This document shows, in pieces, positions 32,520 to 40,720 of a stretch of DNA of 64,000 nt; the stretch's first letter is position 1, and each line of letters opens with the position of its first letter. A program made the translations under genes and the position numbers. The DNA is taken from NCBI GenBank assembly GCA_947496145.1, contig CANMBS010000006.1:124001-188000 (forward strand). The letters run 5' to 3'. The notes under the pieces are model-generated. The model saw only the letters and a program-made list of their open reading frames with translations, did no database searches and was not told the DNA's origin. This stretch comes from an uncultured Pseudovibrio sp. (GTDB taxonomy: Bacteria; Pseudomonadota; Alphaproteobacteria; Rhizobiales; Stappiaceae).

Positions 32520-32818
32520 TGGACTACCAGGAACACATCAATCAGGACGTACGACTAATTATCTTAAAGGCGCTTTACAGCCAGGACGATTACGCTCTGA
32601 ATTCGTCCATCCTGCAAAGCCTGCTGCAAAGCTATGGTCACACGGAAAGCCGTGATTACATCCACAATCAGCTACGCTGGATGGAGCGCACTGTGCAGGC
32701 TGTAAAGATCACGGAAGCTGGCAGCATTCTGGTGGCAACGCTCACCAGCGCAGGCCGTGATCATGTGGAGCGTCGTGCCCGCCTTGAGGGGATTAAACGT
32801 CCGAGCCCGGAGGCGTGA
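32519..32818 (+). CDS. Mu gp26-like winged-helix protein
   Basis: 99 residues from the ATG at 32519. LIILKALYSQDDYALNSSIL and YIHNQLRWMERTVQAVKITE form an ArsR-like winged helix. This family (VpaChn25_0724 type) is conserved between gp25 and gp27 in Mu-like phages; the function is not established. Confidence 0.82.
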   Translation: MDYQEHINQDVRLIILKALYSQDDYALNSSILQSLLQSYGHTESRDYIHNQLRWMERTVQAVKITEAGSILVATLTSAGRDHVERRARLEGIKRPSPEA

Positions 32819-32821
32819 ACC

Positions 32822-33391
32822 ATGAGTAAGCGCAAAGGACGTGGAAGGCTTTCTTCAATTGATCTGCTCCCACCTGAAGCTTCTGAGCTGGTGGGCTGGG
32901 CAGCGCGTGAGCTTGCTCAGAATAACCGAACTCAAAAAGACATCTGTCATGAGTTTAACCAGAAGCTGAAAGAGCTGGACCCCGATATTGAAGAGATCTC
33001 AGCTTCTGCATTCAATCGACATGCTCTGAGCCTGGCTGAAGCTCAGCGGCGAATGAAGGAAATGCAGAGCGTGGTGCGCTCCCTCTCAGATCGCATGAGC
33101 CCTGGTGACATCGATGAATCGACTATCATGATTAGTGAACTGGTCAAGTCCCTGGTGAATGAGATTCTGACGAATGGGAGCAAGCTTGAGCCAAAGGGGG
33201 CTATGGAGCTGGCACGCGCCATTCATGCCGTTACTCAATCCCAGGCTATTTCTGCAAGACGCAGAAAAGAGATCGAAACTGAGCTTGAGAAGAAGACGGA
33301 TGAGGCTCTCAATAAGGTGGCAAAGGTTGCTGGTTTGAGTGCAGATATGGTTGCTAAGCTGCGTGGTGACGTACTGGGGCTGCGCACATGA
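32822..33391 (+). CDS. DUF3486 family protein (Mu gp27-like, terminase-associated)
   Basis: 189 residues. Starts MSKRKGRGRLSSIDLLPPEA, the usual DUF3486 opening, followed by an RTQKDICHEFNQKL helix-turn-helix-like part and a helical C-terminus. It lies immediately before the large terminase and is probably the small terminase subunit. The stop overlaps the next ATG (ATGA). Confidence 0.9.
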   Translation: MSKRKGRGRLSSIDLLPPEASELVGWAARELAQNNRTQKDICHEFNQKLKELDPDIEEISASAFNRHALSLAEAQRRMKEMQSVVRSLSDRMSPGDIDESTIMISELVKSLVNEILTNGSKLEPKGAMELARAIHAVTQSQAISARRRKEIETELEKKTDEALNKVAKVAGLSADMVAKLRGDVLGLRT

Positions 33392-35079
33392 ACAGCGCCC
33401 AGTCCAATCCTGACCAGGTCGCAGGCTCCCCAGTTCTGTCCAGAGATCCATCCAGTACGAGCGCCGAGTTTACACGCGGGGCCGAGATCCCGGAGGATCT
33501 TGATCCGCTTGCAGATGGCATCCTCATGCTGCACCAGAAGGAGTGGCTGGAGGATCGCAGTGATCTGAAGCTTGCGGAAAAAGGCAGGCGGACAGGCATC
33601 ACTTTTGCTGAAGCACTGGACGATGCCCTGATTGCCGCCAGCTCCCGTGAAGCTGGTGGTGATAACGTGTTTTATATTGGTGACACCAAAGACAAAGGCC
33701 GTGAGTTCATTGGCTACGTGGCCCACTTTGCCAAGACTGTTTCCAGGGAAATGGTTGGCATTGAAGAAAGCTTTTTTGAAGATGTTGATGCAGATGGCAA
33801 CACACGCAAGATTTCCTCTTATGTGGCCCGGTTTGCGTCTGGCTACCGTGTTGAAGCGCTCTCTTCTCGCCCGGAAAATATTCGCGGCTTGCAAGGGATT
33901 GTGGTTATTGATGAAGCGGCCTTCCATAAAAATGTGCGCGAAGTCATTGATGCGGTAAACGCGCTTCTGATCTGGGGCGGCAAGATCCGCATTATCTCAA
34001 CGCATGACGGGGTTCTTAATGCGTTTAACGAGCTGATCCGGGAGGCTCAGACAGATAAGATCAGGGGCAAGGAAACCTGGTCTATTCATCACATTCCGTT
34101 TGCAACAGCGGTTAAGAATGGATTGTTCAAACGGGTCTGTCTGATCAAAGGCAAAGAGTATTCCAGAGAGGCAGAAATAGAGTGGGAAGCAAAGATCCGT
34201 TCTGCCTATGGATCGCGCAAGGCTGCCATGCGTCAGGAACTGGATGCCATCCCCGCTGAAAGCGAAGGTCAGGCGCTAAGCCGCGTCCAGATTGAAGCCT
34301 GTATGGAAGCGGGTATTCCCTATATTCGCTGGCAGGTAGAAGACAACTTCAGAGATTTGCCAGATGAAAAGCGCCAGGACGCGCTTGATAAGTTCTTAAA
34401 GCGGGAACTGGAGCCAGTGCTGGCCCGCTTGCCAAAGACCCTTCAGCACGTCTATGGGCAGGATTTTGCCCGCAAAGGAGACGCCAGTGCCATTGATGTG
34501 AAGTCCATTGAACGCACCCTTGAGCGCAGAACGCGCCTTGGCGTGGAGATGCGCAACGTGCCTTTTGATGAGCAACGCGAAGTGATGATCTTTATCATCT
34601 CTCGTTTACCTCGTTTTTCAGGGGCAGCATTCGATTCAACGGGTAACGGTGCTTATCTGGCGGAAAAGGCGGTGCAAAAATTTGGAGCTTCAGTGCGTGA
34701 AGTGCATTTCTCGCAAAGCTGGTATCAGGAAAGCATGCCTCCTTACATCGAAGCTTTTGGCTCCAACAGGTCACTGATCCTGCCCAGGCACGATGACATT
34801 GTGAAGGACCATCAGGCTCTCAGCTTTGTGAATGGTATCATCAAAGTACCTCAGGATTTTCGTTTCAAGGGAACTGATGGCAATACCCGCCACGGGGATT
34901 ATGCGATTGCTTCCGCGCTTGGCTACTGGATCAGCCAGCAGGATATTGCTGAGTACGATTATATGAGCGCGGGTACGATTGCCCGCGACACAATGAAACC
35001 TCCCAGGGATGACGATTTTAAAAGCGCGAGTGCATTCAGTCGCGGCAATGTCTTTGGCAAGCTGAAAGGGTTGTGGTGA
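33388..35079 (+). CDS. Terminase large subunit (Mu gp28-like)
   Basis: 563 residues. The ATPase part has EKGRRTGITFAEALDDALIA (an unusual Walker A-like region, as in Mu gp28) and GIVVIDEAAFHKNVREVIDA as Walker B. The C-terminal nuclease carries FDSTGNGAYLAEKAVQKFGA and DYAIASALGYW. Known: headful packaging motor starting from the left end of the integrated genome. It overlaps the portal gene at TGATG. Confidence 0.93.
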   Translation: MNSAQSNPDQVAGSPVLSRDPSSTSAEFTRGAEIPEDLDPLADGILMLHQKEWLEDRSDLKLAEKGRRTGITFAEALDDALIAASSREAGGDNVFYIGDTKDKGREFIGYVAHFAKTVSREMVGIEESFFEDVDADGNTRKISSYVARFASGYRVEALSSRPENIRGLQGIVVIDEAAFHKNVREVIDAVNALLIWGGKIRIISTHDGVLNAFNELIREAQTDKIRGKETWSIHHIPFATAVKNGLFKRVCLIKGKEYSREAEIEWEAKIRSAYGSRKAAMRQELDAIPAESEGQALSRVQIEACMEAGIPYIRWQVEDNFRDLPDEKRQDALDKFLKRELEPVLARLPKTLQHVYGQDFARKGDASAIDVKSIERTLERRTRLGVEMRNVPFDEQREVMIFIISRLPRFSGAAFDSTGNGAYLAEKAVQKFGASVREVHFSQSWYQESMPPYIEAFGSNRSLILPRHDDIVKDHQALSFVNGIIKVPQDFRFKGTDGNTRHGDYAIASALGYWISQQDIAEYDYMSAGTIARDTMKPPRDDDFKSASAFSRGNVFGKLKGLW

Positions 35080-36611
35080 TGGCAACTTCCACCATTCTTG
35101 ATAAGTATGGCAACCCCATGAAGGTTGACGAAAAGAAGCTGAGCAAAGAGAGCGAAGCATCGGTGCGCAAGCTCACCAATAAATTTGGTGATATTTTTAC
35201 TTCCGAGCTGACCCCGCAACGCCTGAAGCGCATCATTCAGGCAGCAAACATGGGGCAGCCGGATGAGTTCTATAAGCTTGCAGAAGTCATGGAAGAACAT
35301 GACGCGCACTACGCAGCCGTTTTATCCTCTCGTAAACGGGCCGTCTCTTCTTTGAATATTCAGGTTAAAGCTGCCAGTGAAGATCCCAAAGATGTCGAGA
35401 TCGCAGATGCGGTGCGCACTTTGACCGAGCAACCAGAGTTTATTGACATGCTGGACGATGCTCTGGACGCGCTTGGTAAAGGATCATCTGCCATCGAAAT
35501 GCTCTGGGACACCACATCGACGCGGTGGACTCCAAAAGAGTTTGTCTGGCGAGATCCGCGCCTGTTCCGCTTTCATCCGGATAAGCGCAGAACGCTGCAA
35601 ATGAAACGGGATGATATGGAGGAAGGTGAGGACCTGACTTATGGCAAGTTCATCACTCATATGCCAAAGCTGAAGAGCGGCCTGCAAATCCGCACAGGGC
35701 TGGCCCGTGTGGCCGCATGGTCCTACATGCTCAAAGGCTATACATTGCGAGGGTGGGCTGCTTACAACGAAGTCTTTGGCATGCCCCTGCGTGTGGGTAA
35801 GTTTGATAAGAGCGCCTCGGAGGAAGACAAGGCCAAGCTGCTGCAGGCGGTGATCGGCATTGCTAATGATGCAGCCGGGATCATCCCGAAGGAAATGGAT
35901 ATTGAGTTCATCACCAATTCCAGCCGTGGTGGTGACAGCTTGTTTGAGCGGTTCTCAGAATATCTGGACAAGCAGGTTTCCAAGGGTGTTCTGGGTCAGA
36001 CCATGACCACGGATGATGGCTCATCTCTGGCCCAGGCTGAAGTCCATAATGATGTGCGCGAAGATATCCAGCGCTCTGATGCAAGGCAGGCGGCCAGCAC
36101 TTTGAGCCGTGATGTGGTGCGCCCGTTTGTGGATTTCAATTTTGGTGTGCAGTCAGCTTATCCGGTTATTCTGATTGAAGTGGTTGAAGCGGAAGATCTG
36201 GAACGCATGGCGAATGTTCTGGGCACGCTTGTCCCGCTTGGCCTGCGTGTGCAGATGTCTGAAGTGCGCTCCCGGATTGGCTTCAGTGAACCTGAGAAAG
36301 GTACAGAGCTGCTGGGTGATCCTTCTGATCAGGACAAGGCAGGAAAATCTTCCAACACACAGCAGGCTAAATCTCTTCATAGTGAAGAAGATCCTTTTGA
36401 GGAGATCGGTCAGGAAGAACTTGCCGACTGGCAACCTCAGGTCTCCGATCTACTTGCGCCAGTTCGCCAACTCGCCAAGTCTGCCGGTTCCTATGAAGAG
36501 TTCCTGGAGGGTCTGAGCGATATCGCCAATGAGATGGATGATAGTGCTCTTGCGCAAAAGATTACCGACGCCACGCAGAAGGCCACGGCTTTTGGTGATG
36601 ATCGGGGGTAG
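35079..36611 (+). CDS. Portal protein (Mu gp29-like, DUF935)
   Basis: 510 residues from the ATG at 35079. ELTPQRLKRIIQAANMGQPD, HYAAVLSSRKRAVSSLNIQV and ALGKGSSAIEMLWDTTSTRW are DUF935 hallmarks; FNFGVQSAYPVILIEVVEAE lies in the C-terminal third. Known: dodecameric portal of the head, docking site for terminase and tail. Its tail end is rich in Glu, Asp and Gln and may be flexible. Confidence 0.93.
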   Translation: MATSTILDKYGNPMKVDEKKLSKESEASVRKLTNKFGDIFTSELTPQRLKRIIQAANMGQPDEFYKLAEVMEEHDAHYAAVLSSRKRAVSSLNIQVKAASEDPKDVEIADAVRTLTEQPEFIDMLDDALDALGKGSSAIEMLWDTTSTRWTPKEFVWRDPRLFRFHPDKRRTLQMKRDDMEEGEDLTYGKFITHMPKLKSGLQIRTGLARVAAWSYMLKGYTLRGWAAYNEVFGMPLRVGKFDKSASEEDKAKLLQAVIGIANDAAGIIPKEMDIEFITNSSRGGDSLFERFSEYLDKQVSKGVLGQTMTTDDGSSLAQAEVHNDVREDIQRSDARQAASTLSRDVVRPFVDFNFGVQSAYPVILIEVVEAEDLERMANVLGTLVPLGLRVQMSEVRSRIGFSEPEKGTELLGDPSDQDKAGKSSNTQQAKSLHSEEDPFEEIGQEELADWQPQVSDLLAPVRQLAKSAGSYEEFLEGLSDIANEMDDSALAQKITDATQKATAFGDDRG

Positions 36612-36613
36612 TT

Positions 36614-37798
36614 GTGGCCGCGTTTAGGTTTGACACCAAACCCTCTCCAGAGGTGACAGAGTTTCTGGACAGGAAGGGACTGAAACCGTCCTTCCACTGG
36701 GCAGAGGTTTCGCCCAGGGAGCATGCTTTTGGGTTTACGGTTGCCAAGGCAACCAAGCTGGACGTGCTCACCACATTATTCAATGAGGCTAAGCGGGCTC
36801 AGAACGAAGGTATTCCGTTTGATGCCTGGGCGAAGGATCTGGAGCCGCGCCTGCAAAAACTGGGCTGGTGGGGCAAGGTTGATATACTCGACCCCAAAAC
36901 CGGAAAAATGGTCAAGGCTCAACTGGGCAGCCCGCGCCGGTTAAAAACCATCTACTGGGCCAATACCAGATCAGCCAGAGCTGCGGGGCTTTGGCAACGG
37001 GCACAACGTACCAAGGCAGCATTGCCATACTTTGTGTATTCCCTTGGCCCTTCCCAGAAGCACAGGCCCGATCATCAGGCACAATCCGGGATCACATTGC
37101 CGGTTGATGATCCGTTCTGGGATTCTTGGTTTCCGCCCAATGGCTGGCGTTGCAAATGCTGGGTGCGCCAGATTTCCAGAGTGGAAGCTGACCGCAATGG
37201 CGGTGTGTCCGATCCACCGGAGATTGACGACGTGGAATGGACCAATCCTCGCACCGGCGAGACCGTTCGAATTCCACAGGGCATTGATCCGGGCTGGCAT
37301 GGCAATCCGGGCAAGAACCGCGCCCGGACCCAGATCGACAATCTGTCCTTAAAGATGGAGAATGCAGGCAGGCACAGCGCTGCTTTGCCCAGGCAGGTGA
37401 TTGACGAGTTCTGGCAATCCAAAGCACCACAGAGCTATTCGAAGATGGATGAGCGGGTGCATTTGCCAGTGGCTTATGTTCCGGCCCTTGCTGAGAAGCT
37501 GGAAGCGAAAACGCCACTGGTGGCTGTCTCCAGTGATACCATCGCAGTCAAGGTGGGTAAGCATCGCTCTATTGAGCCCCAAAAATTTACTCTTGTTCAG
37601 CAAGTGCTGGAGGATGGCGTGCCTATAGATCGTGGTGGATCACAGGGACTGAGCTTCTGGCTTTCAGAAAAGGATAAAATGTATGTTGTTGCGCTGAAGA
37701 AATCGAAGGATGGTTTTATGTATGTCTCAACGTTCTTTCAGTCTGACCACAGACGCTTTCAAAAAGCTTTTGAACAGTACGGAGAATGGGGAGAATGA
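36614..37798 (+). CDS. MuF-type head morphogenesis protein (gp30-like) with C-terminal extension
   Basis: 394 residues from a GTG at 36614. The MuF domain spans about 1-210 with YWANTRSARAAGLWQRAQRT and the metal-type FPPNGWRCKCWVRQISR. After a linker, residues about 285-394 form an extra domain (PQKFTLVQQVLEDGVPIDRG; KDKMYVVALKKSKDGFMYVS; QSDHRRFQKAFEQYGEW) that resembles the small barnase/EndoU/RelE-like nuclease domains often fused to MuF proteins. Family naming of this C-terminal part is from memory and is inference. Known: MuF proteins are minor capsid components, and such fused domains may be injected. Confidence 0.88.
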   Translation: MAAFRFDTKPSPEVTEFLDRKGLKPSFHWAEVSPREHAFGFTVAKATKLDVLTTLFNEAKRAQNEGIPFDAWAKDLEPRLQKLGWWGKVDILDPKTGKMVKAQLGSPRRLKTIYWANTRSARAAGLWQRAQRTKAALPYFVYSLGPSQKHRPDHQAQSGITLPVDDPFWDSWFPPNGWRCKCWVRQISRVEADRNGGVSDPPEIDDVEWTNPRTGETVRIPQGIDPGWHGNPGKNRARTQIDNLSLKMENAGRHSAALPRQVIDEFWQSKAPQSYSKMDERVHLPVAYVPALAEKLEAKTPLVAVSSDTIAVKVGKHRSIEPQKFTLVQQVLEDGVPIDRGGSQGLSFWLSEKDKMYVVALKKSKDGFMYVSTFFQSDHRRFQKAFEQYGEWGE

Positions 37799-38151
37799 GT
37801 GCTGGCTGTTTGGTGAGGGCGGACTCTCCTCACATGCCATTCGAGGGCACCGATCCATTTGCCTTCAGCCAGCACACTAAGTATAGGCGCGGTACCTGAG
37901 TTTGACAAGAACAGCCAGAATAAAACACCAAAACGCCTCAGAAGGCCGTAGAGCGTCTTTAAGGGGTTTGAGGTAACATCATGCATAAGCAATATTCGAG
38001 TGCGTTCGACGGCGTTCGAAGACCGTTCGAAATTGATTTTGACCCGCGCTTGTGGGTGCGTTAAGACAAAAGAGCCTGACTTGAAGATTTTTACGAGCTG
38101 GTGACACCTGTCACCGGCTTTCTTCGTGCCTGTCTGGTCCAGAGTGTGTTC
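37799..38151. other. Non-coding region before the protease/scaffold operon
   Basis: 353 bases. It contains a phased TTCGA-type array at 37995-38031 and the second GGTGACA-CC-TGTCACC palindrome (38100-38115). A 27-codon frame at 37981-38064 has GAGG upstream of its ATG but is largely made of the array, so it is not called as a gene. The position corresponds to the Mu late promoter P(I). Confidence 0.6.
38096..38120. promoter_or_regulatory. Palindrome at head of protease/head operon (putative late-activator site)
   Basis: AGCT GGTGACA CC TGTCACC GGCT, identical except for the two central bases to the site after the Mor-like gene (30317-30338), including the same T/G break in the arms. Here no T run follows, so it is less likely to be a terminator and more likely a protein-binding site for a late promoter. 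Confidence 0.6.
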
Positions 38152-39180
38152 ATGAAAACGAACGCACACCTTGCCCTTACTATCAACGAGATCCAGCTGG
38201 ACAGCAACAATGCTGTTCCGGAGTGGATTGAGCTTGTTCCCGCTGGCCGTTTTGAAGGTCGCGATGGACGCTGGTTTGTCAATGACCGGCCAGAAGATGT
38301 GGTGGCGTTCTTTGAGAAGGACCAGCTTGATCTGGTCGTGGACTATGAACACGCCAGTGAATGGAGCCCGACCGAAGGCGCTCCTGCTGCTGGCTGGATC
38401 AAGGAACTTGAGATCCGTGATGGTGCCATCTGGGGGCGCGTGGAATGGAACTCGCGTGCAGCCGAGATGATCGCCAATAAAGAGTTTCGCTTCATCTCTC
38501 CTGTGTTCTGGGAGGATATTGGCACGCACCGTGTGCTGAAGATGGTTTCGGCTGCTCTGACCCATAAGCCCAATCTGAAGATGGCGGCGCTCAATAGTTC
38601 TCGCCTCTCACCTCCTGAAGAATTCGTTTCTCCTGAATCTAATGAAGGAACAGTTGCCATGAAAGATGAGCAGCGCAAGGCGCTTTGCCAAAAGCTGGGC
38701 CTTGCCGATGAAGCCTCTGACAAGTCCATTCTTGAGGCTGTCGAAGGTATGCAGAGCGATGTGGCTAAGGCGCAAAATTCTGCCCAGACCCCAGACCCCA
38801 AAAAGTTCGTTCCGGTTGATACCTTCAACCTGATGAAGGATCGCGCTGAAAAGGCAGAGAACGCAACTCAGGAAGCGTTCAAGGCTGATGTTGAAAAGGC
38901 GGTCAACTCAGCGGTTGAGGCGGGCAAGATCCATCCCAGCTCAAAAGCGTTCTACGTTGATAGCTGTAACAGCCAGGAAGCGCTTAACAGCTTCAATAAG
39001 CTGATTGCTGGCGGTGCGCCTGCATCTGTGACCGAGCCGTCCGGGCTTGATGAGGCCGACCCCAGTAAGGGAAAAGCAGCACTGAGCCAGGATGAAAAGG
39101 CCGTCATCCGTCAGATGGGGATCTCTAAGGAGGATTTCCTGAAACAACGTGATGGTGAACAGAGCGAAGGAGATTCCTGA
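38152..39180 (+). CDS. Head maturation protease with nested scaffold (Mu gpI/Z-like)
   Basis: 342 residues from the ATG at 38152. The N-terminal protease half has PEWIELVPAGRFEGRDGRWF, LVVDYEHASEWSPTEGAPAA and FRFISPVFWEDI, typical of Mu protease I; residues about 170-342 are helical and charged as in scaffolds. An in-frame ATG at 38659 preceded by AAGGA would start a separate 173-residue scaffold, as gene Z is nested in I in Mu. Known: the protease cleaves the scaffold and itself during head assembly. The stop overlaps the next ATG. Confidence 0.9.
   Translation: MKTNAHLALTINEIQLDSNNAVPEWIELVPAGRFEGRDGRWFVNDRPEDVVAFFEKDQLDLVVDYEHASEWSPTEGAPAAGWIKELEIRDGAIWGRVEWNSRAAEMIANKEFRFISPVFWEDIGTHRVLKMVSAALTHKPNLKMAALNSSRLSPPEEFVSPESNEGTVAMKDEQRKALCQKLGLADEASDKSILEAVEGMQSDVAKAQNSAQTPDPKKFVPVDTFNLMKDRAEKAENATQEAFKADVEKAVNSAVEAGKIHPSSKAFYVDSCNSQEALNSFNKLIAGGAPASVTEPSGLDEADPSKGKAALSQDEKAVIRQMGISKEDFLKQRDGEQSEGDS
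38659..39180 (+). CDS. Predicted in-frame nested scaffold protein (Mu gpZ-like)
   Basis: An internal start within the protease gene: ATG at 38659 with AAGGA 9 bases upstream, reading MKDEQRKALCQKLGLADEAS to the shared stop. The 173-residue product is helical, Ala/Glu/Lys-rich and matches the scaffold half. It is predicted from the ribosome-binding site and from the known I/Z arrangement of Mu. Confidence 0.6.
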   Translation: MKDEQRKALCQKLGLADEASDKSILEAVEGMQSDVAKAQNSAQTPDPKKFVPVDTFNLMKDRAEKAENATQEAFKADVEKAVNSAVEAGKIHPSSKAFYVDSCNSQEALNSFNKLIAGGAPASVTEPSGLDEADPSKGKAALSQDEKAVIRQMGISKEDFLKQRDGEQSEGDS

Positions 39181-39587
39181 TGGTTCAGCAACCACGCAAA
39201 GCAAGTCGCCGCACAGGTGATGAAATCGCTCATCCACTCAAAGGCAACGTTGCCGTTCGTCGCGGTGCTTTAGGTGTTCTGGATGCAGATGGGAATGCCC
39301 AGCCTGGCATGGAGGCTGCAAATCTGACCGTCGCTGGCATCGCTATGGAAAGCGTTGACAATAAAGACGGGGCAGATGGAGCCAGAAGCGCAACCTTCAT
39401 GCGCGGGAAAGATTGGCATTTCCTGAGCAATGACAATGCAGAACCTGTCACCCGCTCCCACCTCAACAAGCCTTGTTACATCGTCAATGATGAGACGGTT
39501 TCCGGGTCCCACAAAAGCAATACCCGCTCTCAGGCTGGCCTTGTTCGCGACCTTGGCACGCACGGGGTCTGGGTAGAGTTCATTTAA
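39180..39587 (+). CDS. Probable head decoration/capsid cement protein
   Basis: 135 residues. LKGNVAVRRGALGVLDADGN, then ANLTVAGIAMESVDNKDGAD and NKPCYIVNDETVSGS give a beta-rich small protein in the position between scaffold and major head protein, where DUF2190-type decoration proteins occur. The family assignment is tentative. Confidence 0.65.
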   Translation: MVQQPRKASRRTGDEIAHPLKGNVAVRRGALGVLDADGNAQPGMEAANLTVAGIAMESVDNKDGADGARSATFMRGKDWHFLSNDNAEPVTRSHLNKPCYIVNDETVSGSHKSNTRSQAGLVRDLGTHGVWVEFI

Positions 39588-39644
39588 CGCACTCAATCAC
39601 AGAGATACGCATAAGGCTCAGATGCTGAGCCAAAGGAGTTTTCG

Positions 39645-40544
39645 ATGGAAATTAATGGTGCCGTTCTGGAGTCACTTGGCATTGGCTTCAGTGCAGCTTT
39701 TCAGGCGGGTTTGAAAGAAGCCCCTGAAGACTGGAAAAAGATCGCCACGGAAGTGCCCAGCACCACTTCAGAAAACGAATATGGCTGGCTTGAGGACTGG
39801 CCTGCCATGCGTGAGTGGGTTGGTGATCGCCTGATCAAAGAGCTGTCCGGCGACAGTTACAAGATCAAGAACAAAGATTATGAAGCTACGATTGCCGTCA
39901 AAAAGAATGACATTGATGATGACAAGCTTGGCATGTACACCCCGCGTTTCAAAATGCAGGGCAAGGCGGCAGGGCAGTGGCAGAATAATCTGGTCTGGAG
40001 CGCGTTACCGCTTGGCCTTTCTGAAAAATGTTACGACGGCCAGAACTATTTTGACACCGATCATCCGGTTGGCTCTAAGGAAAAAGGCAATCTGCGCACG
40101 GTCTCCAACTATCAGGCAGGTACGGGAGCGCCCTGGTACTTGCTGGATGTGAAGCAACCTATTTTACCAATTATTTTCCAGATGCGTGAAAAGCCAAAAC
40201 TGGTTGCCCAAACAGATCCAAATACGGCTGAGCGCGCCTTCATGAAAAAAGAACTGATTTTTGGCACAGATGCGCGTGGCAATGTGGGCTTTTCCTTCTG
40301 GCAGCTGGCCTTCTGTTCCAAAGCAGAACTGACGCCAGAGAACTATGCAGCGGCTCGCAGAGCGATGACCTCCAATAAGACGGGTGAAGATGTGCCTCTG
40401 GGTATTATGCCAAACCTTCTGGTTGTTGGTCCGTCTAATGAGGCCAAAGCACGCACGCTCCTGACCAAAGAAAAGCTATCCAGTGGTGAAGACAATATCT
40501 GGCACGGCACCGCCGAGTTATTTGTTTCGCCCTGGCTGGAGTGA
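39645..40544 (+). CDS. Major head protein (Mu gpT-like)
   Basis: 299 residues with AAGGAG upstream. SLGIGFSAAFQAGLKEAPED, YGWLEDWPAMREWVGDRLIK, NQNYFDTDHP-type and PNLLVVGPSNEAKARTLLTK segments are gpT hallmarks. Known: the major capsid subunit with an HK97-like fold. A structured non-coding RNA element follows its stop codon. Confidence 0.93.
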   Translation: MEINGAVLESLGIGFSAAFQAGLKEAPEDWKKIATEVPSTTSENEYGWLEDWPAMREWVGDRLIKELSGDSYKIKNKDYEATIAVKKNDIDDDKLGMYTPRFKMQGKAAGQWQNNLVWSALPLGLSEKCYDGQNYFDTDHPVGSKEKGNLRTVSNYQAGTGAPWYLLDVKQPILPIIFQMREKPKLVAQTDPNTAERAFMKKELIFGTDARGNVGFSFWQLAFCSKAELTPENYAAARRAMTSNKTGEDVPLGIMPNLLVVGPSNEAKARTLLTKEKLSSGEDNIWHGTAELFVSPWLE

Positions 40545-40550
40545 TCCCAC

Positions 40551-40708
40551 GCGAACGCGCTCGCAATGATGCTGGCAGGCAAAGAACTGAAGGTCTGTCT
40601 GCGGAGCGGCGTTAGTAGGCTCGCTATCTGGTGCAAGGTAGCTGCAGCGTCTGAGTTATGGACGCGACAGCCCGGAGAGACGGAAACCTAATTCAAACCG
40701 GAACAAGG
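40551..40708 (+). ncRNA. Structured RNA downstream of the major head gene (Mu-like gpT downstream element type)
   Basis: A 176-base gap without a reading frame that folds into consecutive helices: an outer stem CGCTC (40558-40562) with GAGCG (40604-40608) enclosing GCAGGCA (40575-40581) with TGTCTGC (40596-40602); GCTATC (40623-40628) with GGTAGC (40637-40642); GCGTC (40647-40651) with GACGC (40661-40665); and CCGG (40672-40675) with CCGG (40698-40701). From memory, conserved RNA motifs have been described in exactly this position after gpT in Mu-like phages. I cannot confirm membership here, but the location and helices agree. Confidence 0.65.
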
Positions 40709-40720
40709 TAGAGGCACATC

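Noticed and set aside
37981-38064. 27-codon frame before the protease operon
   Set aside because: It has a fair ribosome-binding site, but its codons are mostly the phased TTCGA array, so the repeat explains it better.
37759-38565. 268-codon minus-strand frame
   Set aside because: Antisense to the MuF and protease genes and crossing their intergenic control region; no family resemblance.
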